From: Adineta vaga
Lineage: Eukaryota > Rotifera
Direction of reading: 5' to 3'
DNA: 64,000 bases
Assembly: GCA_021613535.1 (NCBI GenBank)
Contig: CP075492.1
Coordinates: forward strand, 4,898,001-4,962,000
Shown here: one piece after another, positions 44,509-56,000 of the stretch
Numbering within the stretch: position 1 is the first letter of the stretch
Layout: every line of letters begins with the position of its first letter
Notes under the pieces: generated by a model
What the model was told of the DNA's origin: nothing
Database searches by the model: none
Seen by the model: the letters and a program-made list of their open reading frames with translations, nothing else
Position numbers and translations under genes: made by a program

Positions 44509-45724
44509 TTATATCTACTTGGTTTAATACTATTCGTTCGTCTTCTCGGGACGATTTTTGCTGTATTATTACTGAATTTCTTGCCAAAATCTACAAAAAC
44601 AAGTACTATTCAATTCATTTTCTTTATTCAATAATAAATCATCTCTTTTTAGTAGTAACGAATTCTTCGACTTTATTGACAAGTATGTCCCTATTTAAAT
44701 GATTAAATTCTAAAGTTAAAGTAACAATCAGCTTTTTCATTTTCCCTCTAATTTGATTTGTCTATGTAAGCATGTTATAGTTATTATCATTTGTATAGAT
44801 TTATCAACATCAATAAATACCATTATAACAACCATCTCGACATCAAGTAAGAAGTTTTGTTTTAATCACGTAGTTATTCTTTTATTTCATTCTTATCTTA
44901 TAGCTACGACAACTACAGATTTTATATGTGATGCGACATAGTACTTCTATTACACCTGTATCAGCTACCCCTACATATACAACTGGTCATATCAATCAAG
45001 CATTGAGATTTAATGTCAATGAAAGTCAAGTTGTACGATCCTCATTATTGAATTTAATTGCTACTAGTTTCACTATTGACGCTTGGATTTATCCAAATGA
45101 TTTTCATAATACAGAAGATCGTAGTATTATTGATCTTTGTCCAAAAGAGACTTCATATGAATGTCTATGTTTAACAATTCGAGAAAATAGTGGCAATTAT
45201 TATCTTCATTTTGATTTTTTCAACGATGTTTGTCAAGGTACGGCAAATATCAGACTGAATCAATGGATACATGTTACATTTACTTTTGACATAACGACAC
45301 TTGAACAAAAGATTTATCTTAATGTAAATTTAGATGCCACCAAAACAGCATCAGAATCATTTCAAGGTAGTCCGGATAGTTTAACTATAGGCTATGTTCT
45401 TCTAATGGATACTTACGTTCGTCCAAGTTATTTCTTATTTACCACTGTCAATTATTTATTCAGGGATGGATCGATCGATTAATGGTCTCCAATCGAGCAA
45501 AATCATCATGTGAAATTCTGGAAGAAGCAACATTATCGGTGTATTTAAATTTCAATACAGCTAGTTCACTGATTAAATCCTCAATGGAATTGTTCGAACA
45601 TGAAGTTCAGCTAATGGACTACGTCTTTATGTAAACAATACTCTGGTTGCATCTCCTCTTTCCATGATTAATTCATATACAGCTAGTTCAGCATCAAAAT
45701 GCTATATGAATTCGTCGTTAAACT
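44509..45724 (+). pseudogene. Decayed paralogue of the membrane-anchored LamG protein
   Basis: Plus-strand pieces align in order with the gene at 2175-4635: transmembrane exon about 44509-44602 (LYLLGLILFVRLLGTIFAVL), stalk exons 44799-44846 and from 44904 (STSINTIITT, TTTTDFICDAT then TAG at 44939-44941), LamG domain 1 about 44942-45398 (FTIDAWIYPNDFHNTEDRSI, WIHVTFTFD), and domain 2 from about 45466 (GWIDRLMVSNRAKSSCEIL) to about 45724. About 35 residues are deleted after the stalk, domain 2 has lost its middle (about 60 residues), and its end (NGLRLYVNNTLVAS) is in a shifted frame. No basic cytoplasmic exons are found upstream. The intact domain-1 frame (44928-45482) could still be transcribed, but the gene is broken. 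Confidence 0.75.
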
Positions 45725-46455
45725 GCTGATATTTGATCGAAAATGAGAAATTTTTTCAACTTTCGGATAACTACTTCATTTTAATTTCTTGTTGAAACAT
45801 ATTGTCAATAACGATTGATATTTGAGGAAAAAACATACGTTCCAATGAGTATAAAAACACTTTTCTGTTCCTCATTTTATATTGTTGTCATAGCATTCTA
45901 TCTCTGATAAAAAGAACTCTGATGGCGCTAATTTCTCGTAGTTATTTTAACATGCGATCAGCCAGTTCAAGAGTGACAGTTCTGAATAAGAATTTGGCTA
46001 AACTAATGTACTACCTGAGGGTGTGTTCTTAACTATAGAATAGAAAGATCAAGATATTCAATGTTATCGAAACTATGGTCATTTCTTGCAGACGCTGAAC
46101 AGCGAATCGTTTTTGTACTCGCTTTAGCTTGAAATATTTTTTCATTCAGAGAAACTTTGTGGTAATACTGGTAATAAATTATGACCTACAGAATGTCATG
46201 GGTACAAAGACTCTATATTGAACTAATTAAAGGACTTGCTCCCTATTTTGAGCAACAAAGACGAGTGACTGTTACTCGAGCACAAAGTAATAGATATATA
46301 CGACCTTCGAATAATAATTAAAATCCTAAAGCCACGAAGCTTGTATTATTTCATAAAAACAAGAAACAATTCTATTTTTATATTTCATATCAACAACATC
46401 AAAATAAAAGAGTTGAATTTTCTCTGCTATACAGCTGTTATTCTACATGTAATGT
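45725..46455. other. Intergenic with one short ORF
   Basis: A 46-codon plus-strand frame at 46181-46321 (MTYRMSWVQRLYIELIKG ... ending NRYIRPSNNN) has protein-like composition but no family or partner exon. The rest is empty. Confidence 0.35.
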
Positions 46456-47286
46456 TTACCGAAACATTGCGCTTTTTCGAGAACCTAATTGAAGACGATA
46501 AATAAATGGATCTATTTTACTATTGGGATTAAAAAACATTAAATTAATAACTGTAGGTAGAGATGTTATACTTAAAACACATAATATCGTTAAAATTCGA
46601 CGAATGACGATATAATCTCGTCGATTTCTTTGTGTTACCGATCGAATCCATTTCAAACATCGTATCTTATAAATCAAATAAATATAACACATGACAATCA
46701 AACCAAATGGTAAACAAAAAAGCATTGAGAAGAAATAAACCAATGAAATCAATTCTTCCATCAATAAACTACAATAAATCTCTCCGGAAATTAAATCTAT
46801 CGATTTAAATATCCATAAAAGTGGTGCCATGCCAGCAAAAGCTATGAAAACTTGACCAGGAATAAGAATATATATGTAAGTAGATAATCGATGTAACCAT
46901 AAACATTTCGGATATAGAACACGAGTAAAACGATAAGCAGCATGAAGAAAACAACTCCAATAGAGAGCGTTAACAATAGAAAAAAATATATATCCAACGA
47001 ATTGACAAGAGAATAAATCGAATGGTACAACATGAAATTGAAAATCATGTTTGATAGTTTTGATATTGGTGTTTATTAATTGTAGAATACTTTTAATTAA
47101 ATGTAAACAAAGTGTATTCATAGATAAAAGAATAGAAATATTGATTTTTATTTGACTTAAATAATAATTCGAAATAATTATTCGATGAAGAATACAAAAT
47201 AAGAAAAATAACGAGATCAAAGAAGAGATGATTTCAAATGTAGTCGAAAATAAATTCAATGTTATAGAAACTTTTGTTGCATTCAT
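46456..47286 (-). CDS. Rhodopsin-like GPCR lacking helix 7
   Basis: Minus-strand single-exon frame of 276 residues from ATG 47286. Six hydrophobic helices are clear: beginning about residues 12, 46, 92, 136, 184 and 232. After helix 6 the sequence reads NPNSKIDPFIYRLQLGSRK and stops; the seventh helix expected next is missing, and the downstream minus-strand DNA does not encode one. The helix 3 end is AAYRFTRVLYP in place of DRY. An N-terminal NATK glycosylation site is present. Same broad receptor group as the gene at 23270-24298. A GTAAAC donor overlaps the stop, so an alternative C-terminal exon is possible but what follows is not hydrophobic. Probably a truncated, non-signalling copy. Confidence 0.65.
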   Translation of the reverse strand: MNATKVSITLNLFSTTFEIISSLISLFFLFCILHRIIISNYYLSQIKINISILLSMNTLCLHLIKSILQLINTNIKTIKHDFQFHVVPFDLFSCQFVGYIFFSIVNALYWSCFLHAAYRFTRVLYPKCLWLHRLSTYIYILIPGQVFIAFAGMAPLLWIFKSIDLISGEIYCSLLMEELISLVYFFSMLFCLPFGLIVMCYIYLIYKIRCLKWIRSVTQRNRRDYIVIRRILTILCVLSITSLPTVINLMFFNPNSKIDPFIYRLQLGSRKSAMFR

Positions 47287-48258
47287 GATAAAAGCTAACT
47301 AATTCAATAGTAATAAAAATTACATGAAAGCTTTATAGTCGAAACAAACTCTGAGTAAATGATTTCCTTACTGTCTATGAGATTATACTTTATCCTTGGA
47401 TTACTGAGAAGAAAGATACGTGCTAACAATTTATGCTTTATAATTATAACGCGAGACATGAAATCATCTTTTTTTGTCATCATTATTAATTGTCTTAGAC
47501 ATTAAGAATGAAATTGTTGAGAACATTTTTTCTCACTATCAGGTACATCATTGAATTGACTTGATTAACGTTTTCACAAAAACAGCAAGTTTTTTTTAAT
47601 CCAAATTAACAATGATAAGTAGTTCTTATCTGTATTTCTATCTTTAGATTGTCATACAATATGATTTTAATTTAAAAAATGCTGTTTTTATTTGACTAAA
47701 GTCGTGAATATAATCTAAGCATGAAATAGTTATGTTTACATGAATGCATACTTATAGAAGTTTCAAATTTATGCTATTATAGTCGATTTTCTTTTATACT
47801 TAGAAATATTAATTGTTTGCAATTAAATGTAATCAGAAGTATCTTTTCATTACTTCTTCAACCTAGGTTCTCAAAATATATCGAATAACATAGTTAGTGA
47901 AGAACCGTGCCGCGATAAAAACAAAAGAATAGTGTTCTTATTTCACATTCTGATGATTCGTTTGTACGCATTAAAATGATCTGTTGAAGTATAGAATATG
48001 CCTTGTAATTGGAAATTAGAGAAGAACATTAATCTACCACTTCACTTCAGTCTATTTCATCATGAAATGCACTATAATAGAACACTACAATATGTAGAGA
48101 AAAAGATATGGTGATGTAGCGGACAAGAGGTCATGTTATATGTATTCAATAGAAATGTTTCGCTACTGTTGAGAAACATGACTTTTATTAGGTGAGTGTT
48201 TAAGTTATTTATTTCATTTTTTATTCAGAAAAACGATTGATGATCATTTATTCGTCTG
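47287..48258. other. Intergenic between divergent genes
   Basis: About 970 bp between the truncated GPCR and the LRR gene; promoters for both expected here. No gene or repeat seen. Confidence 0.5.
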
Positions 48259-48915
48259 ATGACTTCGTCAAAATTGGAACTTCAACGATTGATTGATAAT
48301 GCGTCATATCGTTCAAAAATCAACTTGTCTAATTTACAACTAATCGACGAAGATATGAAAATCATAGCTGATGAAGCAATTATTACAAAACAATGTACAC
48401 AACTCGATTTGGGAAGTAATAATATTACAGCTGACGGTGCATTGATCATTGCTAATGCATTACGTTCTAGTACAACAATTCAACGAATTTATCTGTCAGA
48501 TAATCGAATAGCAGACGAAGGTGTACATCACTTATCATTGTCCATCAAAAACTCATCTCTCCTCGTTCTGGGCCTATCGAAGAATCGTATCACAGATAAT
48601 GGAATTCATCATCTCAGTCAAATGCTCGAAACAAACCATCAATTAATCGTATTAGGACTCGAAGAGAATCAAATTAGTGTTCAAGGACTCGCTGCCTTAG
48701 CGATTGCACTTAAATCGAATCATACTCTTCAACGTCTATTACTTGCAGAAAACAAGCGGATCAATGATATAAGTTTTGATTATATTGTTGATATCATTCG
48801 CAATAATCAATCACTACAAAGGTTTGATATTCGTTGTTGTAATTTGTCATCTGAAACTAAACTTAAACTTGAATTAGCTGCACAAACAAAACGAAACTTT
48901 GAATTACTAGACTAA
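48259..48915 (+). CDS. Leucine-rich repeat protein of ribonuclease-inhibitor/NLR type
   Basis: Single-exon gene of 218 residues from ATG 48259. About five LRRs of 28 residues with the RI-type pattern are visible (LDLGSNNITADGALIIANAL, IYLSDNRIADEGVHHLS, LGLSKNRITDNGIHHLS, LGLEENQISVQGLAALA, LLLAENKRINDISFDYI). No F-box, NACHT or signal peptide, so this is a bare solenoid, expected to be cytosolic and to act by protein binding. Similar free LRR proteins are common in rotifers. Confidence 0.85.
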   Translation: MTSSKLELQRLIDNASYRSKINLSNLQLIDEDMKIIADEAIITKQCTQLDLGSNNITADGALIIANALRSSTTIQRIYLSDNRIADEGVHHLSLSIKNSSLLVLGLSKNRITDNGIHHLSQMLETNHQLIVLGLEENQISVQGLAALAIALKSNHTLQRLLLAENKRINDISFDYIVDIIRNNQSLQRFDIRCCNLSSETKLKLELAAQTKRNFELLD

Positions 48916-49044
48916 TTAATCTGTGGAAGTTAAAATCTGACTTAATTTCAACGGTTGATGTATCAGCAAAAACTCGCATGTTTTTGTATGTGTATTCTCA
49001 ATGTACTAGTTTCCTTTTTTTTATTGAGTAAAACATTGAAAAAG

Positions 49045-50842
49045 TCATTGAAATAACGAGAAAACAACGCGAAAATCAATGGAGTGTCGAAACATTGTTT
49101 CAATCTCGCCAATCTTTGTTAAAATTTCTTCATCATCTCGCTTCATATCCACAACTCGTAATGTCACCTTTGCTAGAGCAGACGGATACTCGATTATTCT
49201 CTTCCATCTGTTGACATCCAACAAATTCTTGATATTGTATCTATTTGTAATCACATCAACACAACGAATTCCGTTCATACGCTTGATCAAATCAACAATC
49301 ATCATTAATAAACATGATGGATAGTTGCGCGAACAATTTTCTATACCAACTGCTGCAAATTTACTCATATCGACGGTTAAATACTCAATAGAATAATTCT
49401 GGTTGAAGTTTTCTAATACATCATTTCCAATACCATGAACACACAATGCGCCTGCACAATGTATTTTAAGTTGTTTGATTCTTTGTGGCAATTCTCCCCT
49501 GATCGTACTGATTACATGAAGGGCTATTTCGCTGTCGTACCAAAGTGAAACACAAGTCAAATATGTCAACGACATTACATTCCTAATGATTTCATTCACA
49601 TTATGAAAATTCACAAGTGAGATTGATCTAACATTGTTGTATATTGATAACGTCGGTTTAGTTTGATTTAACATTAAATCTTCTGATCTAAGTTGTAATG
49701 AAACAATTTGTGTTGAATCGATTTTTCGAAGCAACATCTCCATAAACATTGTAGAATGTTCAACCATTGGTAGTTTCTTCTTCTTCAATCTTCGAAATAA
49801 AGGAATGATATTTGGTGAGAATGCATTGATCGCATCGTTGAATGAAAGATATTTCATTATTTCGAAGATGATTTCTTCACGACCACCAACTTTAGACATC
49901 AAATTCATTGACTAAAAATAAAAACCGACATTTCCCTCTTTTCATCAGTAATCGAGTACAATAAACTTACTAGACTCTGTTCATTTTCATTCGTTTCTTT
50001 TCGAAAAAGCATCAATTGTTCCAGCAATAGTTTAGAAGTGACTGCATTTCCATTGTGTGTCCATATACTTTCTTTGATTAATAGGTCATAGCCGTATTCA
50101 ATCGTCGACAATTTATCTTTATTCTCGAACAATCGCCGGATGCCAATGAGTGTAGGATATTGATTTTTAAAAGCGTTTTCAATCGGATCATTACGAAACA
50201 TTTGTTTCCAAAATTCGATGAAACTAGAGACCGGAAGAAAAGCAATTAGAATTGAAGATATGTTTGTGACTAACCTAGTTTTATTTGATTGATGTGTAAT
50301 ATCCCATGGCCACACGATATAATTATCGAGTAAATAGTCTATGATGATCGAAGAACAGAATGTTGTTGAACAGAAGATATTACTGAAACAGCTTTTATTA
50401 TCATGAATGTAGATCAACAATGGACGACGCTGAAATAGAATAAAATGATGATTTGTTTTATGGAAAGAGAAGTACATACTTCTTGAACCGTTGAAGGACT
50501 AAATGCAGCATCAAGTGCTTCTCGGAGAGATCCCGTAAAGAAAACTGGGCATGCGTCATATCGTTGCAGAAAACATTTACTCATAGCTTCAATACCGGCT
50601 GTTTCATCTTCACAATTGTCGGGAACTTTGAAATAACAAACTCAATCATTAAATGTAATGAGAAAAGACTGATCGACATACATGAACTATATAAGACATC
50701 TTGCTGAAAATTATCGTCATCTGCGTCAGATAAATTATCATTGATTTCGTCCGTATCATCATCCTAAATGAATTCAGATAAAATAGTATATTTACCTTAA
50801 GAATCAATCTTTTTAAGAAACTATAAAAGCTACATTTACCAT
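49045..50842 (-). CDS. UAS (FAF1-type thioredoxin-like) plus F-box-like/LRR fusion protein, copy B
   Basis: Six minus-strand exons: 50842-50840 (just ATG), 50763-50682, 50625-50480, 50429-50275, 50223-49971 and 49911-49045. All phases close, giving 501 residues. An acidic N-terminus (DDDTDEINDNLSDADDD) leads into a UAS domain with the FAF1 signatures DETAG, PVFFTGSLREALDAAF, RPLLIYIHDNKS, NIFCSTTFCSS and YIVWPWDIT. The last exon opens with an F-box-like motif (REEIIFEIMKYLSFNDAINA) and then leucine-rich segments. No UBX domain, so it is not FAF1 itself. Copy A at 5214-6732 shares domain order and intron positions. Inferred: SCF-type adaptor with a UAS module that might sense fatty acids as FAF1-family UAS domains do. 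The single-codon first exon is an inference; a start further upstream is possible. Confidence 0.75.
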
Positions 50843-51683
50843 TGAGTTTGTTTTTCGGTATTATAAGATAGGTCGTATAATGTAAAAGAAGTGTTTAAAC
50901 TAAAATATTGTAGTCGATGTACAGACATAAATGAAAAAGCATTGTTTATGTACACGTGTCTACGTTTTGAGAAAAAACCCAGTATTCATTCACTTTACAA
51001 GTCAACAAAACAGAATAACATTATGGTTATATCTCACTCTGATGATATGATAAAAGAATCCACTGAAATAAGACGCACAATGAAAATTTTTTTCATTCTT
51101 TCGTTTGTATAAAAACAGCAGAGTATATGTTTGTCGGAAAGAAACACAGATTCTTTAATTTTTATGTACTCTGGCCGTAAAAACGAAATTAGATGTGTTG
51201 TCATTGTTTTTTATGTGCAAGTGCAGCATAGTGTCGAAAATCATCTTTCAGTTTCATATGGCAGAGAAAAAAATGAAAATAACTGAAAGTAATTACATAA
51301 TATAGAGAAACATCTTTAACGTGATTCATATTCGAAACGAATTCAACTATTTACTACGCTTTAGAACCACAGAGGTGAATGTTAAATTCATGAACGTGAC
51401 AAAGACAGAATTTTCATTATCAATTAACGTATCAACTTGATCCTTATCACTTGTGAATGAAATGAGTAATGAGAACTGAAAAGATGGTGAGTACACATTT
51501 GATCGATCGTCTTAAATCTTTGAATCACGATAAATCCCTGTTATCACCTAATAACATAATCATGTAGGTGTATCGTGTAGGAAGAGCGATTTAAAGTGTT
51601 ATCAGCAGATGATACTTTCAAATGCAAATGCATTTATACAAAAGTTGAAGTATTTACGATAAACAGATTGATGCTTATCAAAT

Positions 51684-51712
51684 GTGTGTGTATATATATA
51701 TATATATATATA
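51684..51712. repeat. (TG)n(TA)n microsatellite
   Basis: GTGTGTG followed by eleven TA units, 35 bp before the protease start codon. Confidence 0.9.
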
Positions 51713-51714
51713 AG
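51705..51714 (+). promoter_or_regulatory. Possible TATA box of the protease gene
   Basis: TATATATAAG at the end of the TA tract, 34 bp before ATG 51748; position suits a TATA box with a very short leader. It may simply be part of the microsatellite. Confidence 0.3.
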
Positions 51715-51747
51715 TCGATATCATAGATTTTTCATTTACACATAAAC

Positions 51748-52866
51748 ATGCGATCTATAACTGTTTTTGTTCTATTAATTTGCGCAAGTCAATCACGAAT
51801 TTTGCTACCAACTATTCGACACTATTTTGATAAATTAACCGAATCAAATGATGATTCTTTCATTACTAGTTTATATGAATATTATCAAATGCAATACCAT
51901 CCAAATCGACCCATGGCTCGATCCGATGCAGAAAAATATATTCGAATAGAAAGTTTCAAAGAAAATTTCAAATTTATTACGGAAACAAATAACAACGAAG
52001 AGAATTCATTTAAATTAGGTTTGAATAAATTCACTGATTGGACATCAAATGAACTTGATCAGCATACCGGTCTGATTCCTGACAAATTCACTCATGTTTC
52101 TTCACGTTACGATTTTGATCCATTACCCGACACGGAAAAATATTTTCCGTCAAATAATTATAATTATGATGCATGGGATTGGAGCGCACATCATGTAATT
52201 TCTCGACCAAAAAATCAAGGTCGATGTGGAAGTTGTTATGCATTTGCATTTGCCGGAATGCTTGAAGCGAATTATGCTATTCGACAAGGTACAACCGAAG
52301 ATTTTAGTGAACAACAATTTGTAGATTGTGCCGCTTTATTCGGTTGTCGCGGAAGTAATTTCATTCCATGTTTCAATTATATGAAATCGAAACATTGGTT
52401 TACTCAATTGACCACTCATTATCCATATACAGCCGTCGTTCAATCATGCCCTGCAACGCATTTGAATGGAATTTATCTCGGTGAAAAGTTATACAAACGT
52501 GTACCGATGAATGATGAAGAAATCTTGAAAGTACTTCTCCGAAAATATGGACCTATTTACATTTCATTGAATGTTGGTAATCAAGCAAACGAATCAACAC
52601 TTCTGACAAATATTTCAAAGAAATTTAATGCTTATTCTCAAGGTATTTTCGATGTATCAGGTTGTAGTGATCAACCGCGACAAAATCATGCTATGCTTTT
52701 AGTTGGATATGGTCACGATCGAATAACAGGTTTAGATTATTGGAAAGTGAAAAATTCATGGGGACATACATGGGGAGAAAATGGATTTATTCGTATAAGA
52801 CGCGGTGTGAATATGTGTGGTATTGCTGCGGATGCTTATTACATTGGATCAGCTCCATTCATTTGA
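51748..52866 (+). CDS. Papain-family (C1A) cysteine protease, cathepsin type
   Basis: Single-exon gene of 372 residues. Signal peptide MRSITVFVLLICAS; I29 propeptide with an ERFNIN/GNFD-like region (IRIESFKENFKFI, LGLNKFTDWTSNEL); mature enzyme from about residue 140. The active site is complete: oxyanion Gln157 and Cys163 in NQGRCGSCYAF, His314 in QNHAMLLVGYG, Asn336 in VKNSWGHTWGENGF. Mature-domain cysteines for the usual disulfides are present. It is made as a zymogen and activated in a lysosome or the gut lumen. The absence of introns is unusual for an animal cathepsin. Confidence 0.93.
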   Translation: MRSITVFVLLICASQSRILLPTIRHYFDKLTESNDDSFITSLYEYYQMQYHPNRPMARSDAEKYIRIESFKENFKFITETNNNEENSFKLGLNKFTDWTSNELDQHTGLIPDKFTHVSSRYDFDPLPDTEKYFPSNNYNYDAWDWSAHHVISRPKNQGRCGSCYAFAFAGMLEANYAIRQGTTEDFSEQQFVDCAALFGCRGSNFIPCFNYMKSKHWFTQLTTHYPYTAVVQSCPATHLNGIYLGEKLYKRVPMNDEEILKVLLRKYGPIYISLNVGNQANESTLLTNISKKFNAYSQGIFDVSGCSDQPRQNHAMLLVGYGHDRITGLDYWKVKNSWGHTWGENGFIRIRRGVNMCGIAADAYYIGSAPFI

Positions 52867-53004
52867 AATTTTAATTTTGTTATTGAAAAAGTTCCTTTTG
52901 AAAAATGACAAGATAAAATATGAAATTTATTTCATGATTATGAATAGAATTTATATACAAATAATAGCATGCTTAAACATGAAGGAAAACAAAGTCTTGT
53001 ATAA

Positions 53005-56000
53005 TTACCAAAATGGACACCAGCCAAGATAAGATCTAAAAGATAAATTCAAAGAATTCCTTTTAAAAAATAAAATTCATACTGGCAAAGATTTTCATGA
53101 CTTGTCGCTTGTTTTATAAGTAATTCAACTTGTGTTGAAATATCAACAGGTTCTTCACGATGAAAATCATTTCCTATTAATTTATCTCGAACACGATTTA
53201 TTACTTCAACTGTTTGTATATCAATATTTTGTTTTTGATTTTGTTGAGTCGACCCATGTTCATCTACTAAACGCCAATTCAGTAGAGGATCATGTATAAA
53301 TGCTTCTAATACAGTCATAAGACTATCACGATTTGTTCTTAATACACCCATAACATGTTCACATGTCATACGAAATGTTCCATCAATTCCTGTAATTTCC
53401 ATTGCTTTACATAACATTCGTGTTAAACGAAAAGGAACTCTTTCAGCAAATTTTTCTCGTTTCATAGCTATTTCAAAACAATCACCAAAATCTATATGAA
53501 CCACTTTTCCACTCGTATGATCAAGCATTAAATTTGACAGATGACGATCACCTAAACCCAAAATATATCCAACCTAAAAAAAACGCAAATACAATGATAT
53601 ATATATATATATCCATATTCATAATCTCATTCTTTTACCATTGACATAATAGCTAATGATTTTGTGTAATTTGCTCTTCTAACTAACCATATTTCTGCAC
53701 TTGAACTTGTATACCAAAGAATTTTTGCTAAATCATTACCTTTTAAAAGACTAATTGCATATTCAAATATTTCAATTTTATTTATTAAGGGTAATTGTTC
53801 ATAATGTGCTGTTTCTTTTTGAATATGACGACATTCAATATCGTAAACAATCCCTGCTTTTTCACGGTAATCTTTGATTAATGTATGAAATGTTTCACAT
53901 TGTGTTACCCAACCAAGTAGACCAGTATTTAATGCTAATGGTATGACAGGATAACGTTGAATATTAAAATTTTGTCGACGTGTTTCTTCATTTACTGAAA
54001 GAAATTCATTAACTAAACCGAATAATTGCATGACACGTTCATCTTGCCGTAAATCTTCATGTCCTTTTAATAAAAATACATATTGAAAACCATCTGAACC
54101 TTGCATACTAATTTTTCTTGGTCGCTGTTTCGATGTTATAATTTTTATCTGAGAATGCATATTTTGAATAGTTATTGAGGGTTTATATGGTTCATATGTC
54201 CCTGGTACAGCTAATTCTAGATCTCGACAATGTGTAGTTAATTCTAAAAATATTTTTCAAAACAAAAACTATAAGATCTGAATCGATTTACTCTTACGTG
54301 GAGAAACTTGATCTAATTCCAAAGATGTCATATTTCGTAATTGAGTATGAATACGTTGATATACTTGAAAATAAAGTTGAAAAGCGAGTTGAAATTCAAG
54401 TGGATTTCTCGTTCGATGAAAACTACAAAGATTATCATAGGCTTGACGTAAATCATTTGCGTATAAATCAACAAAACTACGTTCGCTTAACGTTGTACAT
54501 TCAAAATTATTTTCAGAATGCAATAATATTAATGCATTTATCATACCTACAACATTTTTATGTTGTTCATATTGGTTTATTGCATTCGCTAAACCATCAT
54601 ACCATTTTTCGTGCCATAATATGGAAATTCGGATTAATTCATCACTGACAATAATAGCTTGTTGTACAAGAACAGAACTATGTCCTTTCATATGATTTAG
54701 AACAATATTCGCGGCAACTGATCGTTCACGAACAACTGATTTCGATGCAACAACCAATGGATAAATCAAAGCTTGAGAATGTTTCTGACCAATATTCATC
54801 AATAGACGTTGAATAAATTGACGAATTAATAGTTCTGATGAATCAATACGTGCAATTAATTGTGGTAAAACTTGTAGCCATACCTCAATTGGTACTTCAT
54901 GAATACCTTCGTTAATTATATCATAAACTTCTTGATATTGTCCATATTCAAATAAAAGTGTTAATAAACGAAGTGTATCTTGCAAACAATGTTTAGATTT
55001 CGATAGTACAATTGATTTTAATAAACTTTTCATCGATGAGATTGTACAATGTATTATTTTAATTTCTGATTGTGAATTCATTTCATTGGATTGTTTCAAA
55101 TGATTGATTGTTTCATAATTGAATACAGCATGAGCATTCCATGCTTTGTGATTTGATTCATCATAGGTACATGCATGTTCATAATTCTTCATTATTTGAT
55201 CTATTATATCATCATTCGTCATACCAAAAAGTTCATGTTGCCATGTACCTAATCGTAAGTAACATTTGGATGTTAGTTGACGAAAATGTTGTTCATTTTG
55301 ATTTGTATGAAGAGTTTGTTTCGATAAACATCTTTTATTAATCATTTCTTTCACATCATCTAATAATTTCAATTGATCTTGATGATTTTGTTCAAGTTTT
55401 AGATTGATATTCTCAATATTTGCTGGTATGATAGAATTTACATTCAGTAAAGCTTGTTTTCGAATTTGCCGTTGAGATAAAAGACGTTCACGTGATTTAA
55501 TCAAACAATGCCAATCATATTTAGCTTTTTCATATTGAATTACTACTGCATGATAATCTCGATTTTGATCTGTTGAATTTGTTTTTACTAATTGTTTGAA
55601 AATCCATTCTGCCATGATTAAACGATTCGATCGATGACAAAGATTAGCTAATTTAATCCATAATTGAAGATCTTCTCTCATTGGTAAACATAATGAATGT
55701 GTTAATAATGAACGATGATAATCATCAACAATTGGTTGATTTCCTTGTAAACGTTTTTGCCATATAGTACAAATCAATGGCCGACGTTCAGGATTAGTTT
55801 TATACGTCCATACTTCTTCTAATTCGGATAATAATTGAGTATTAATCATCGCTAGAATAACAAAAAAATCCAGATTAGAAATCAACTCATTGAATTTTCT
55901 ATACCTGAATATGCTCGATTATAACTTTCATTTGTTAATGTTGTTAATTCTTCATCTAGTAATTCTCTTGCTAAATCAATTGAATCATATGCTTGCCGAT

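Larger units (their letters stand above)
50843..51747. other. Intergenic between divergent genes
   Basis: About 900 bp between UAS copy B and the papain-type protease. No gene; a (TG)n(TA)n tract lies at its right end. Confidence 0.5.

Noticed and set aside
53049-53083. TOR ending at the stop at 53049
   Set aside because: Splicing a 47-nt GT..AG intron restores the canonical FATC end GWCPFW; the read-through tail does not resemble any FATC.
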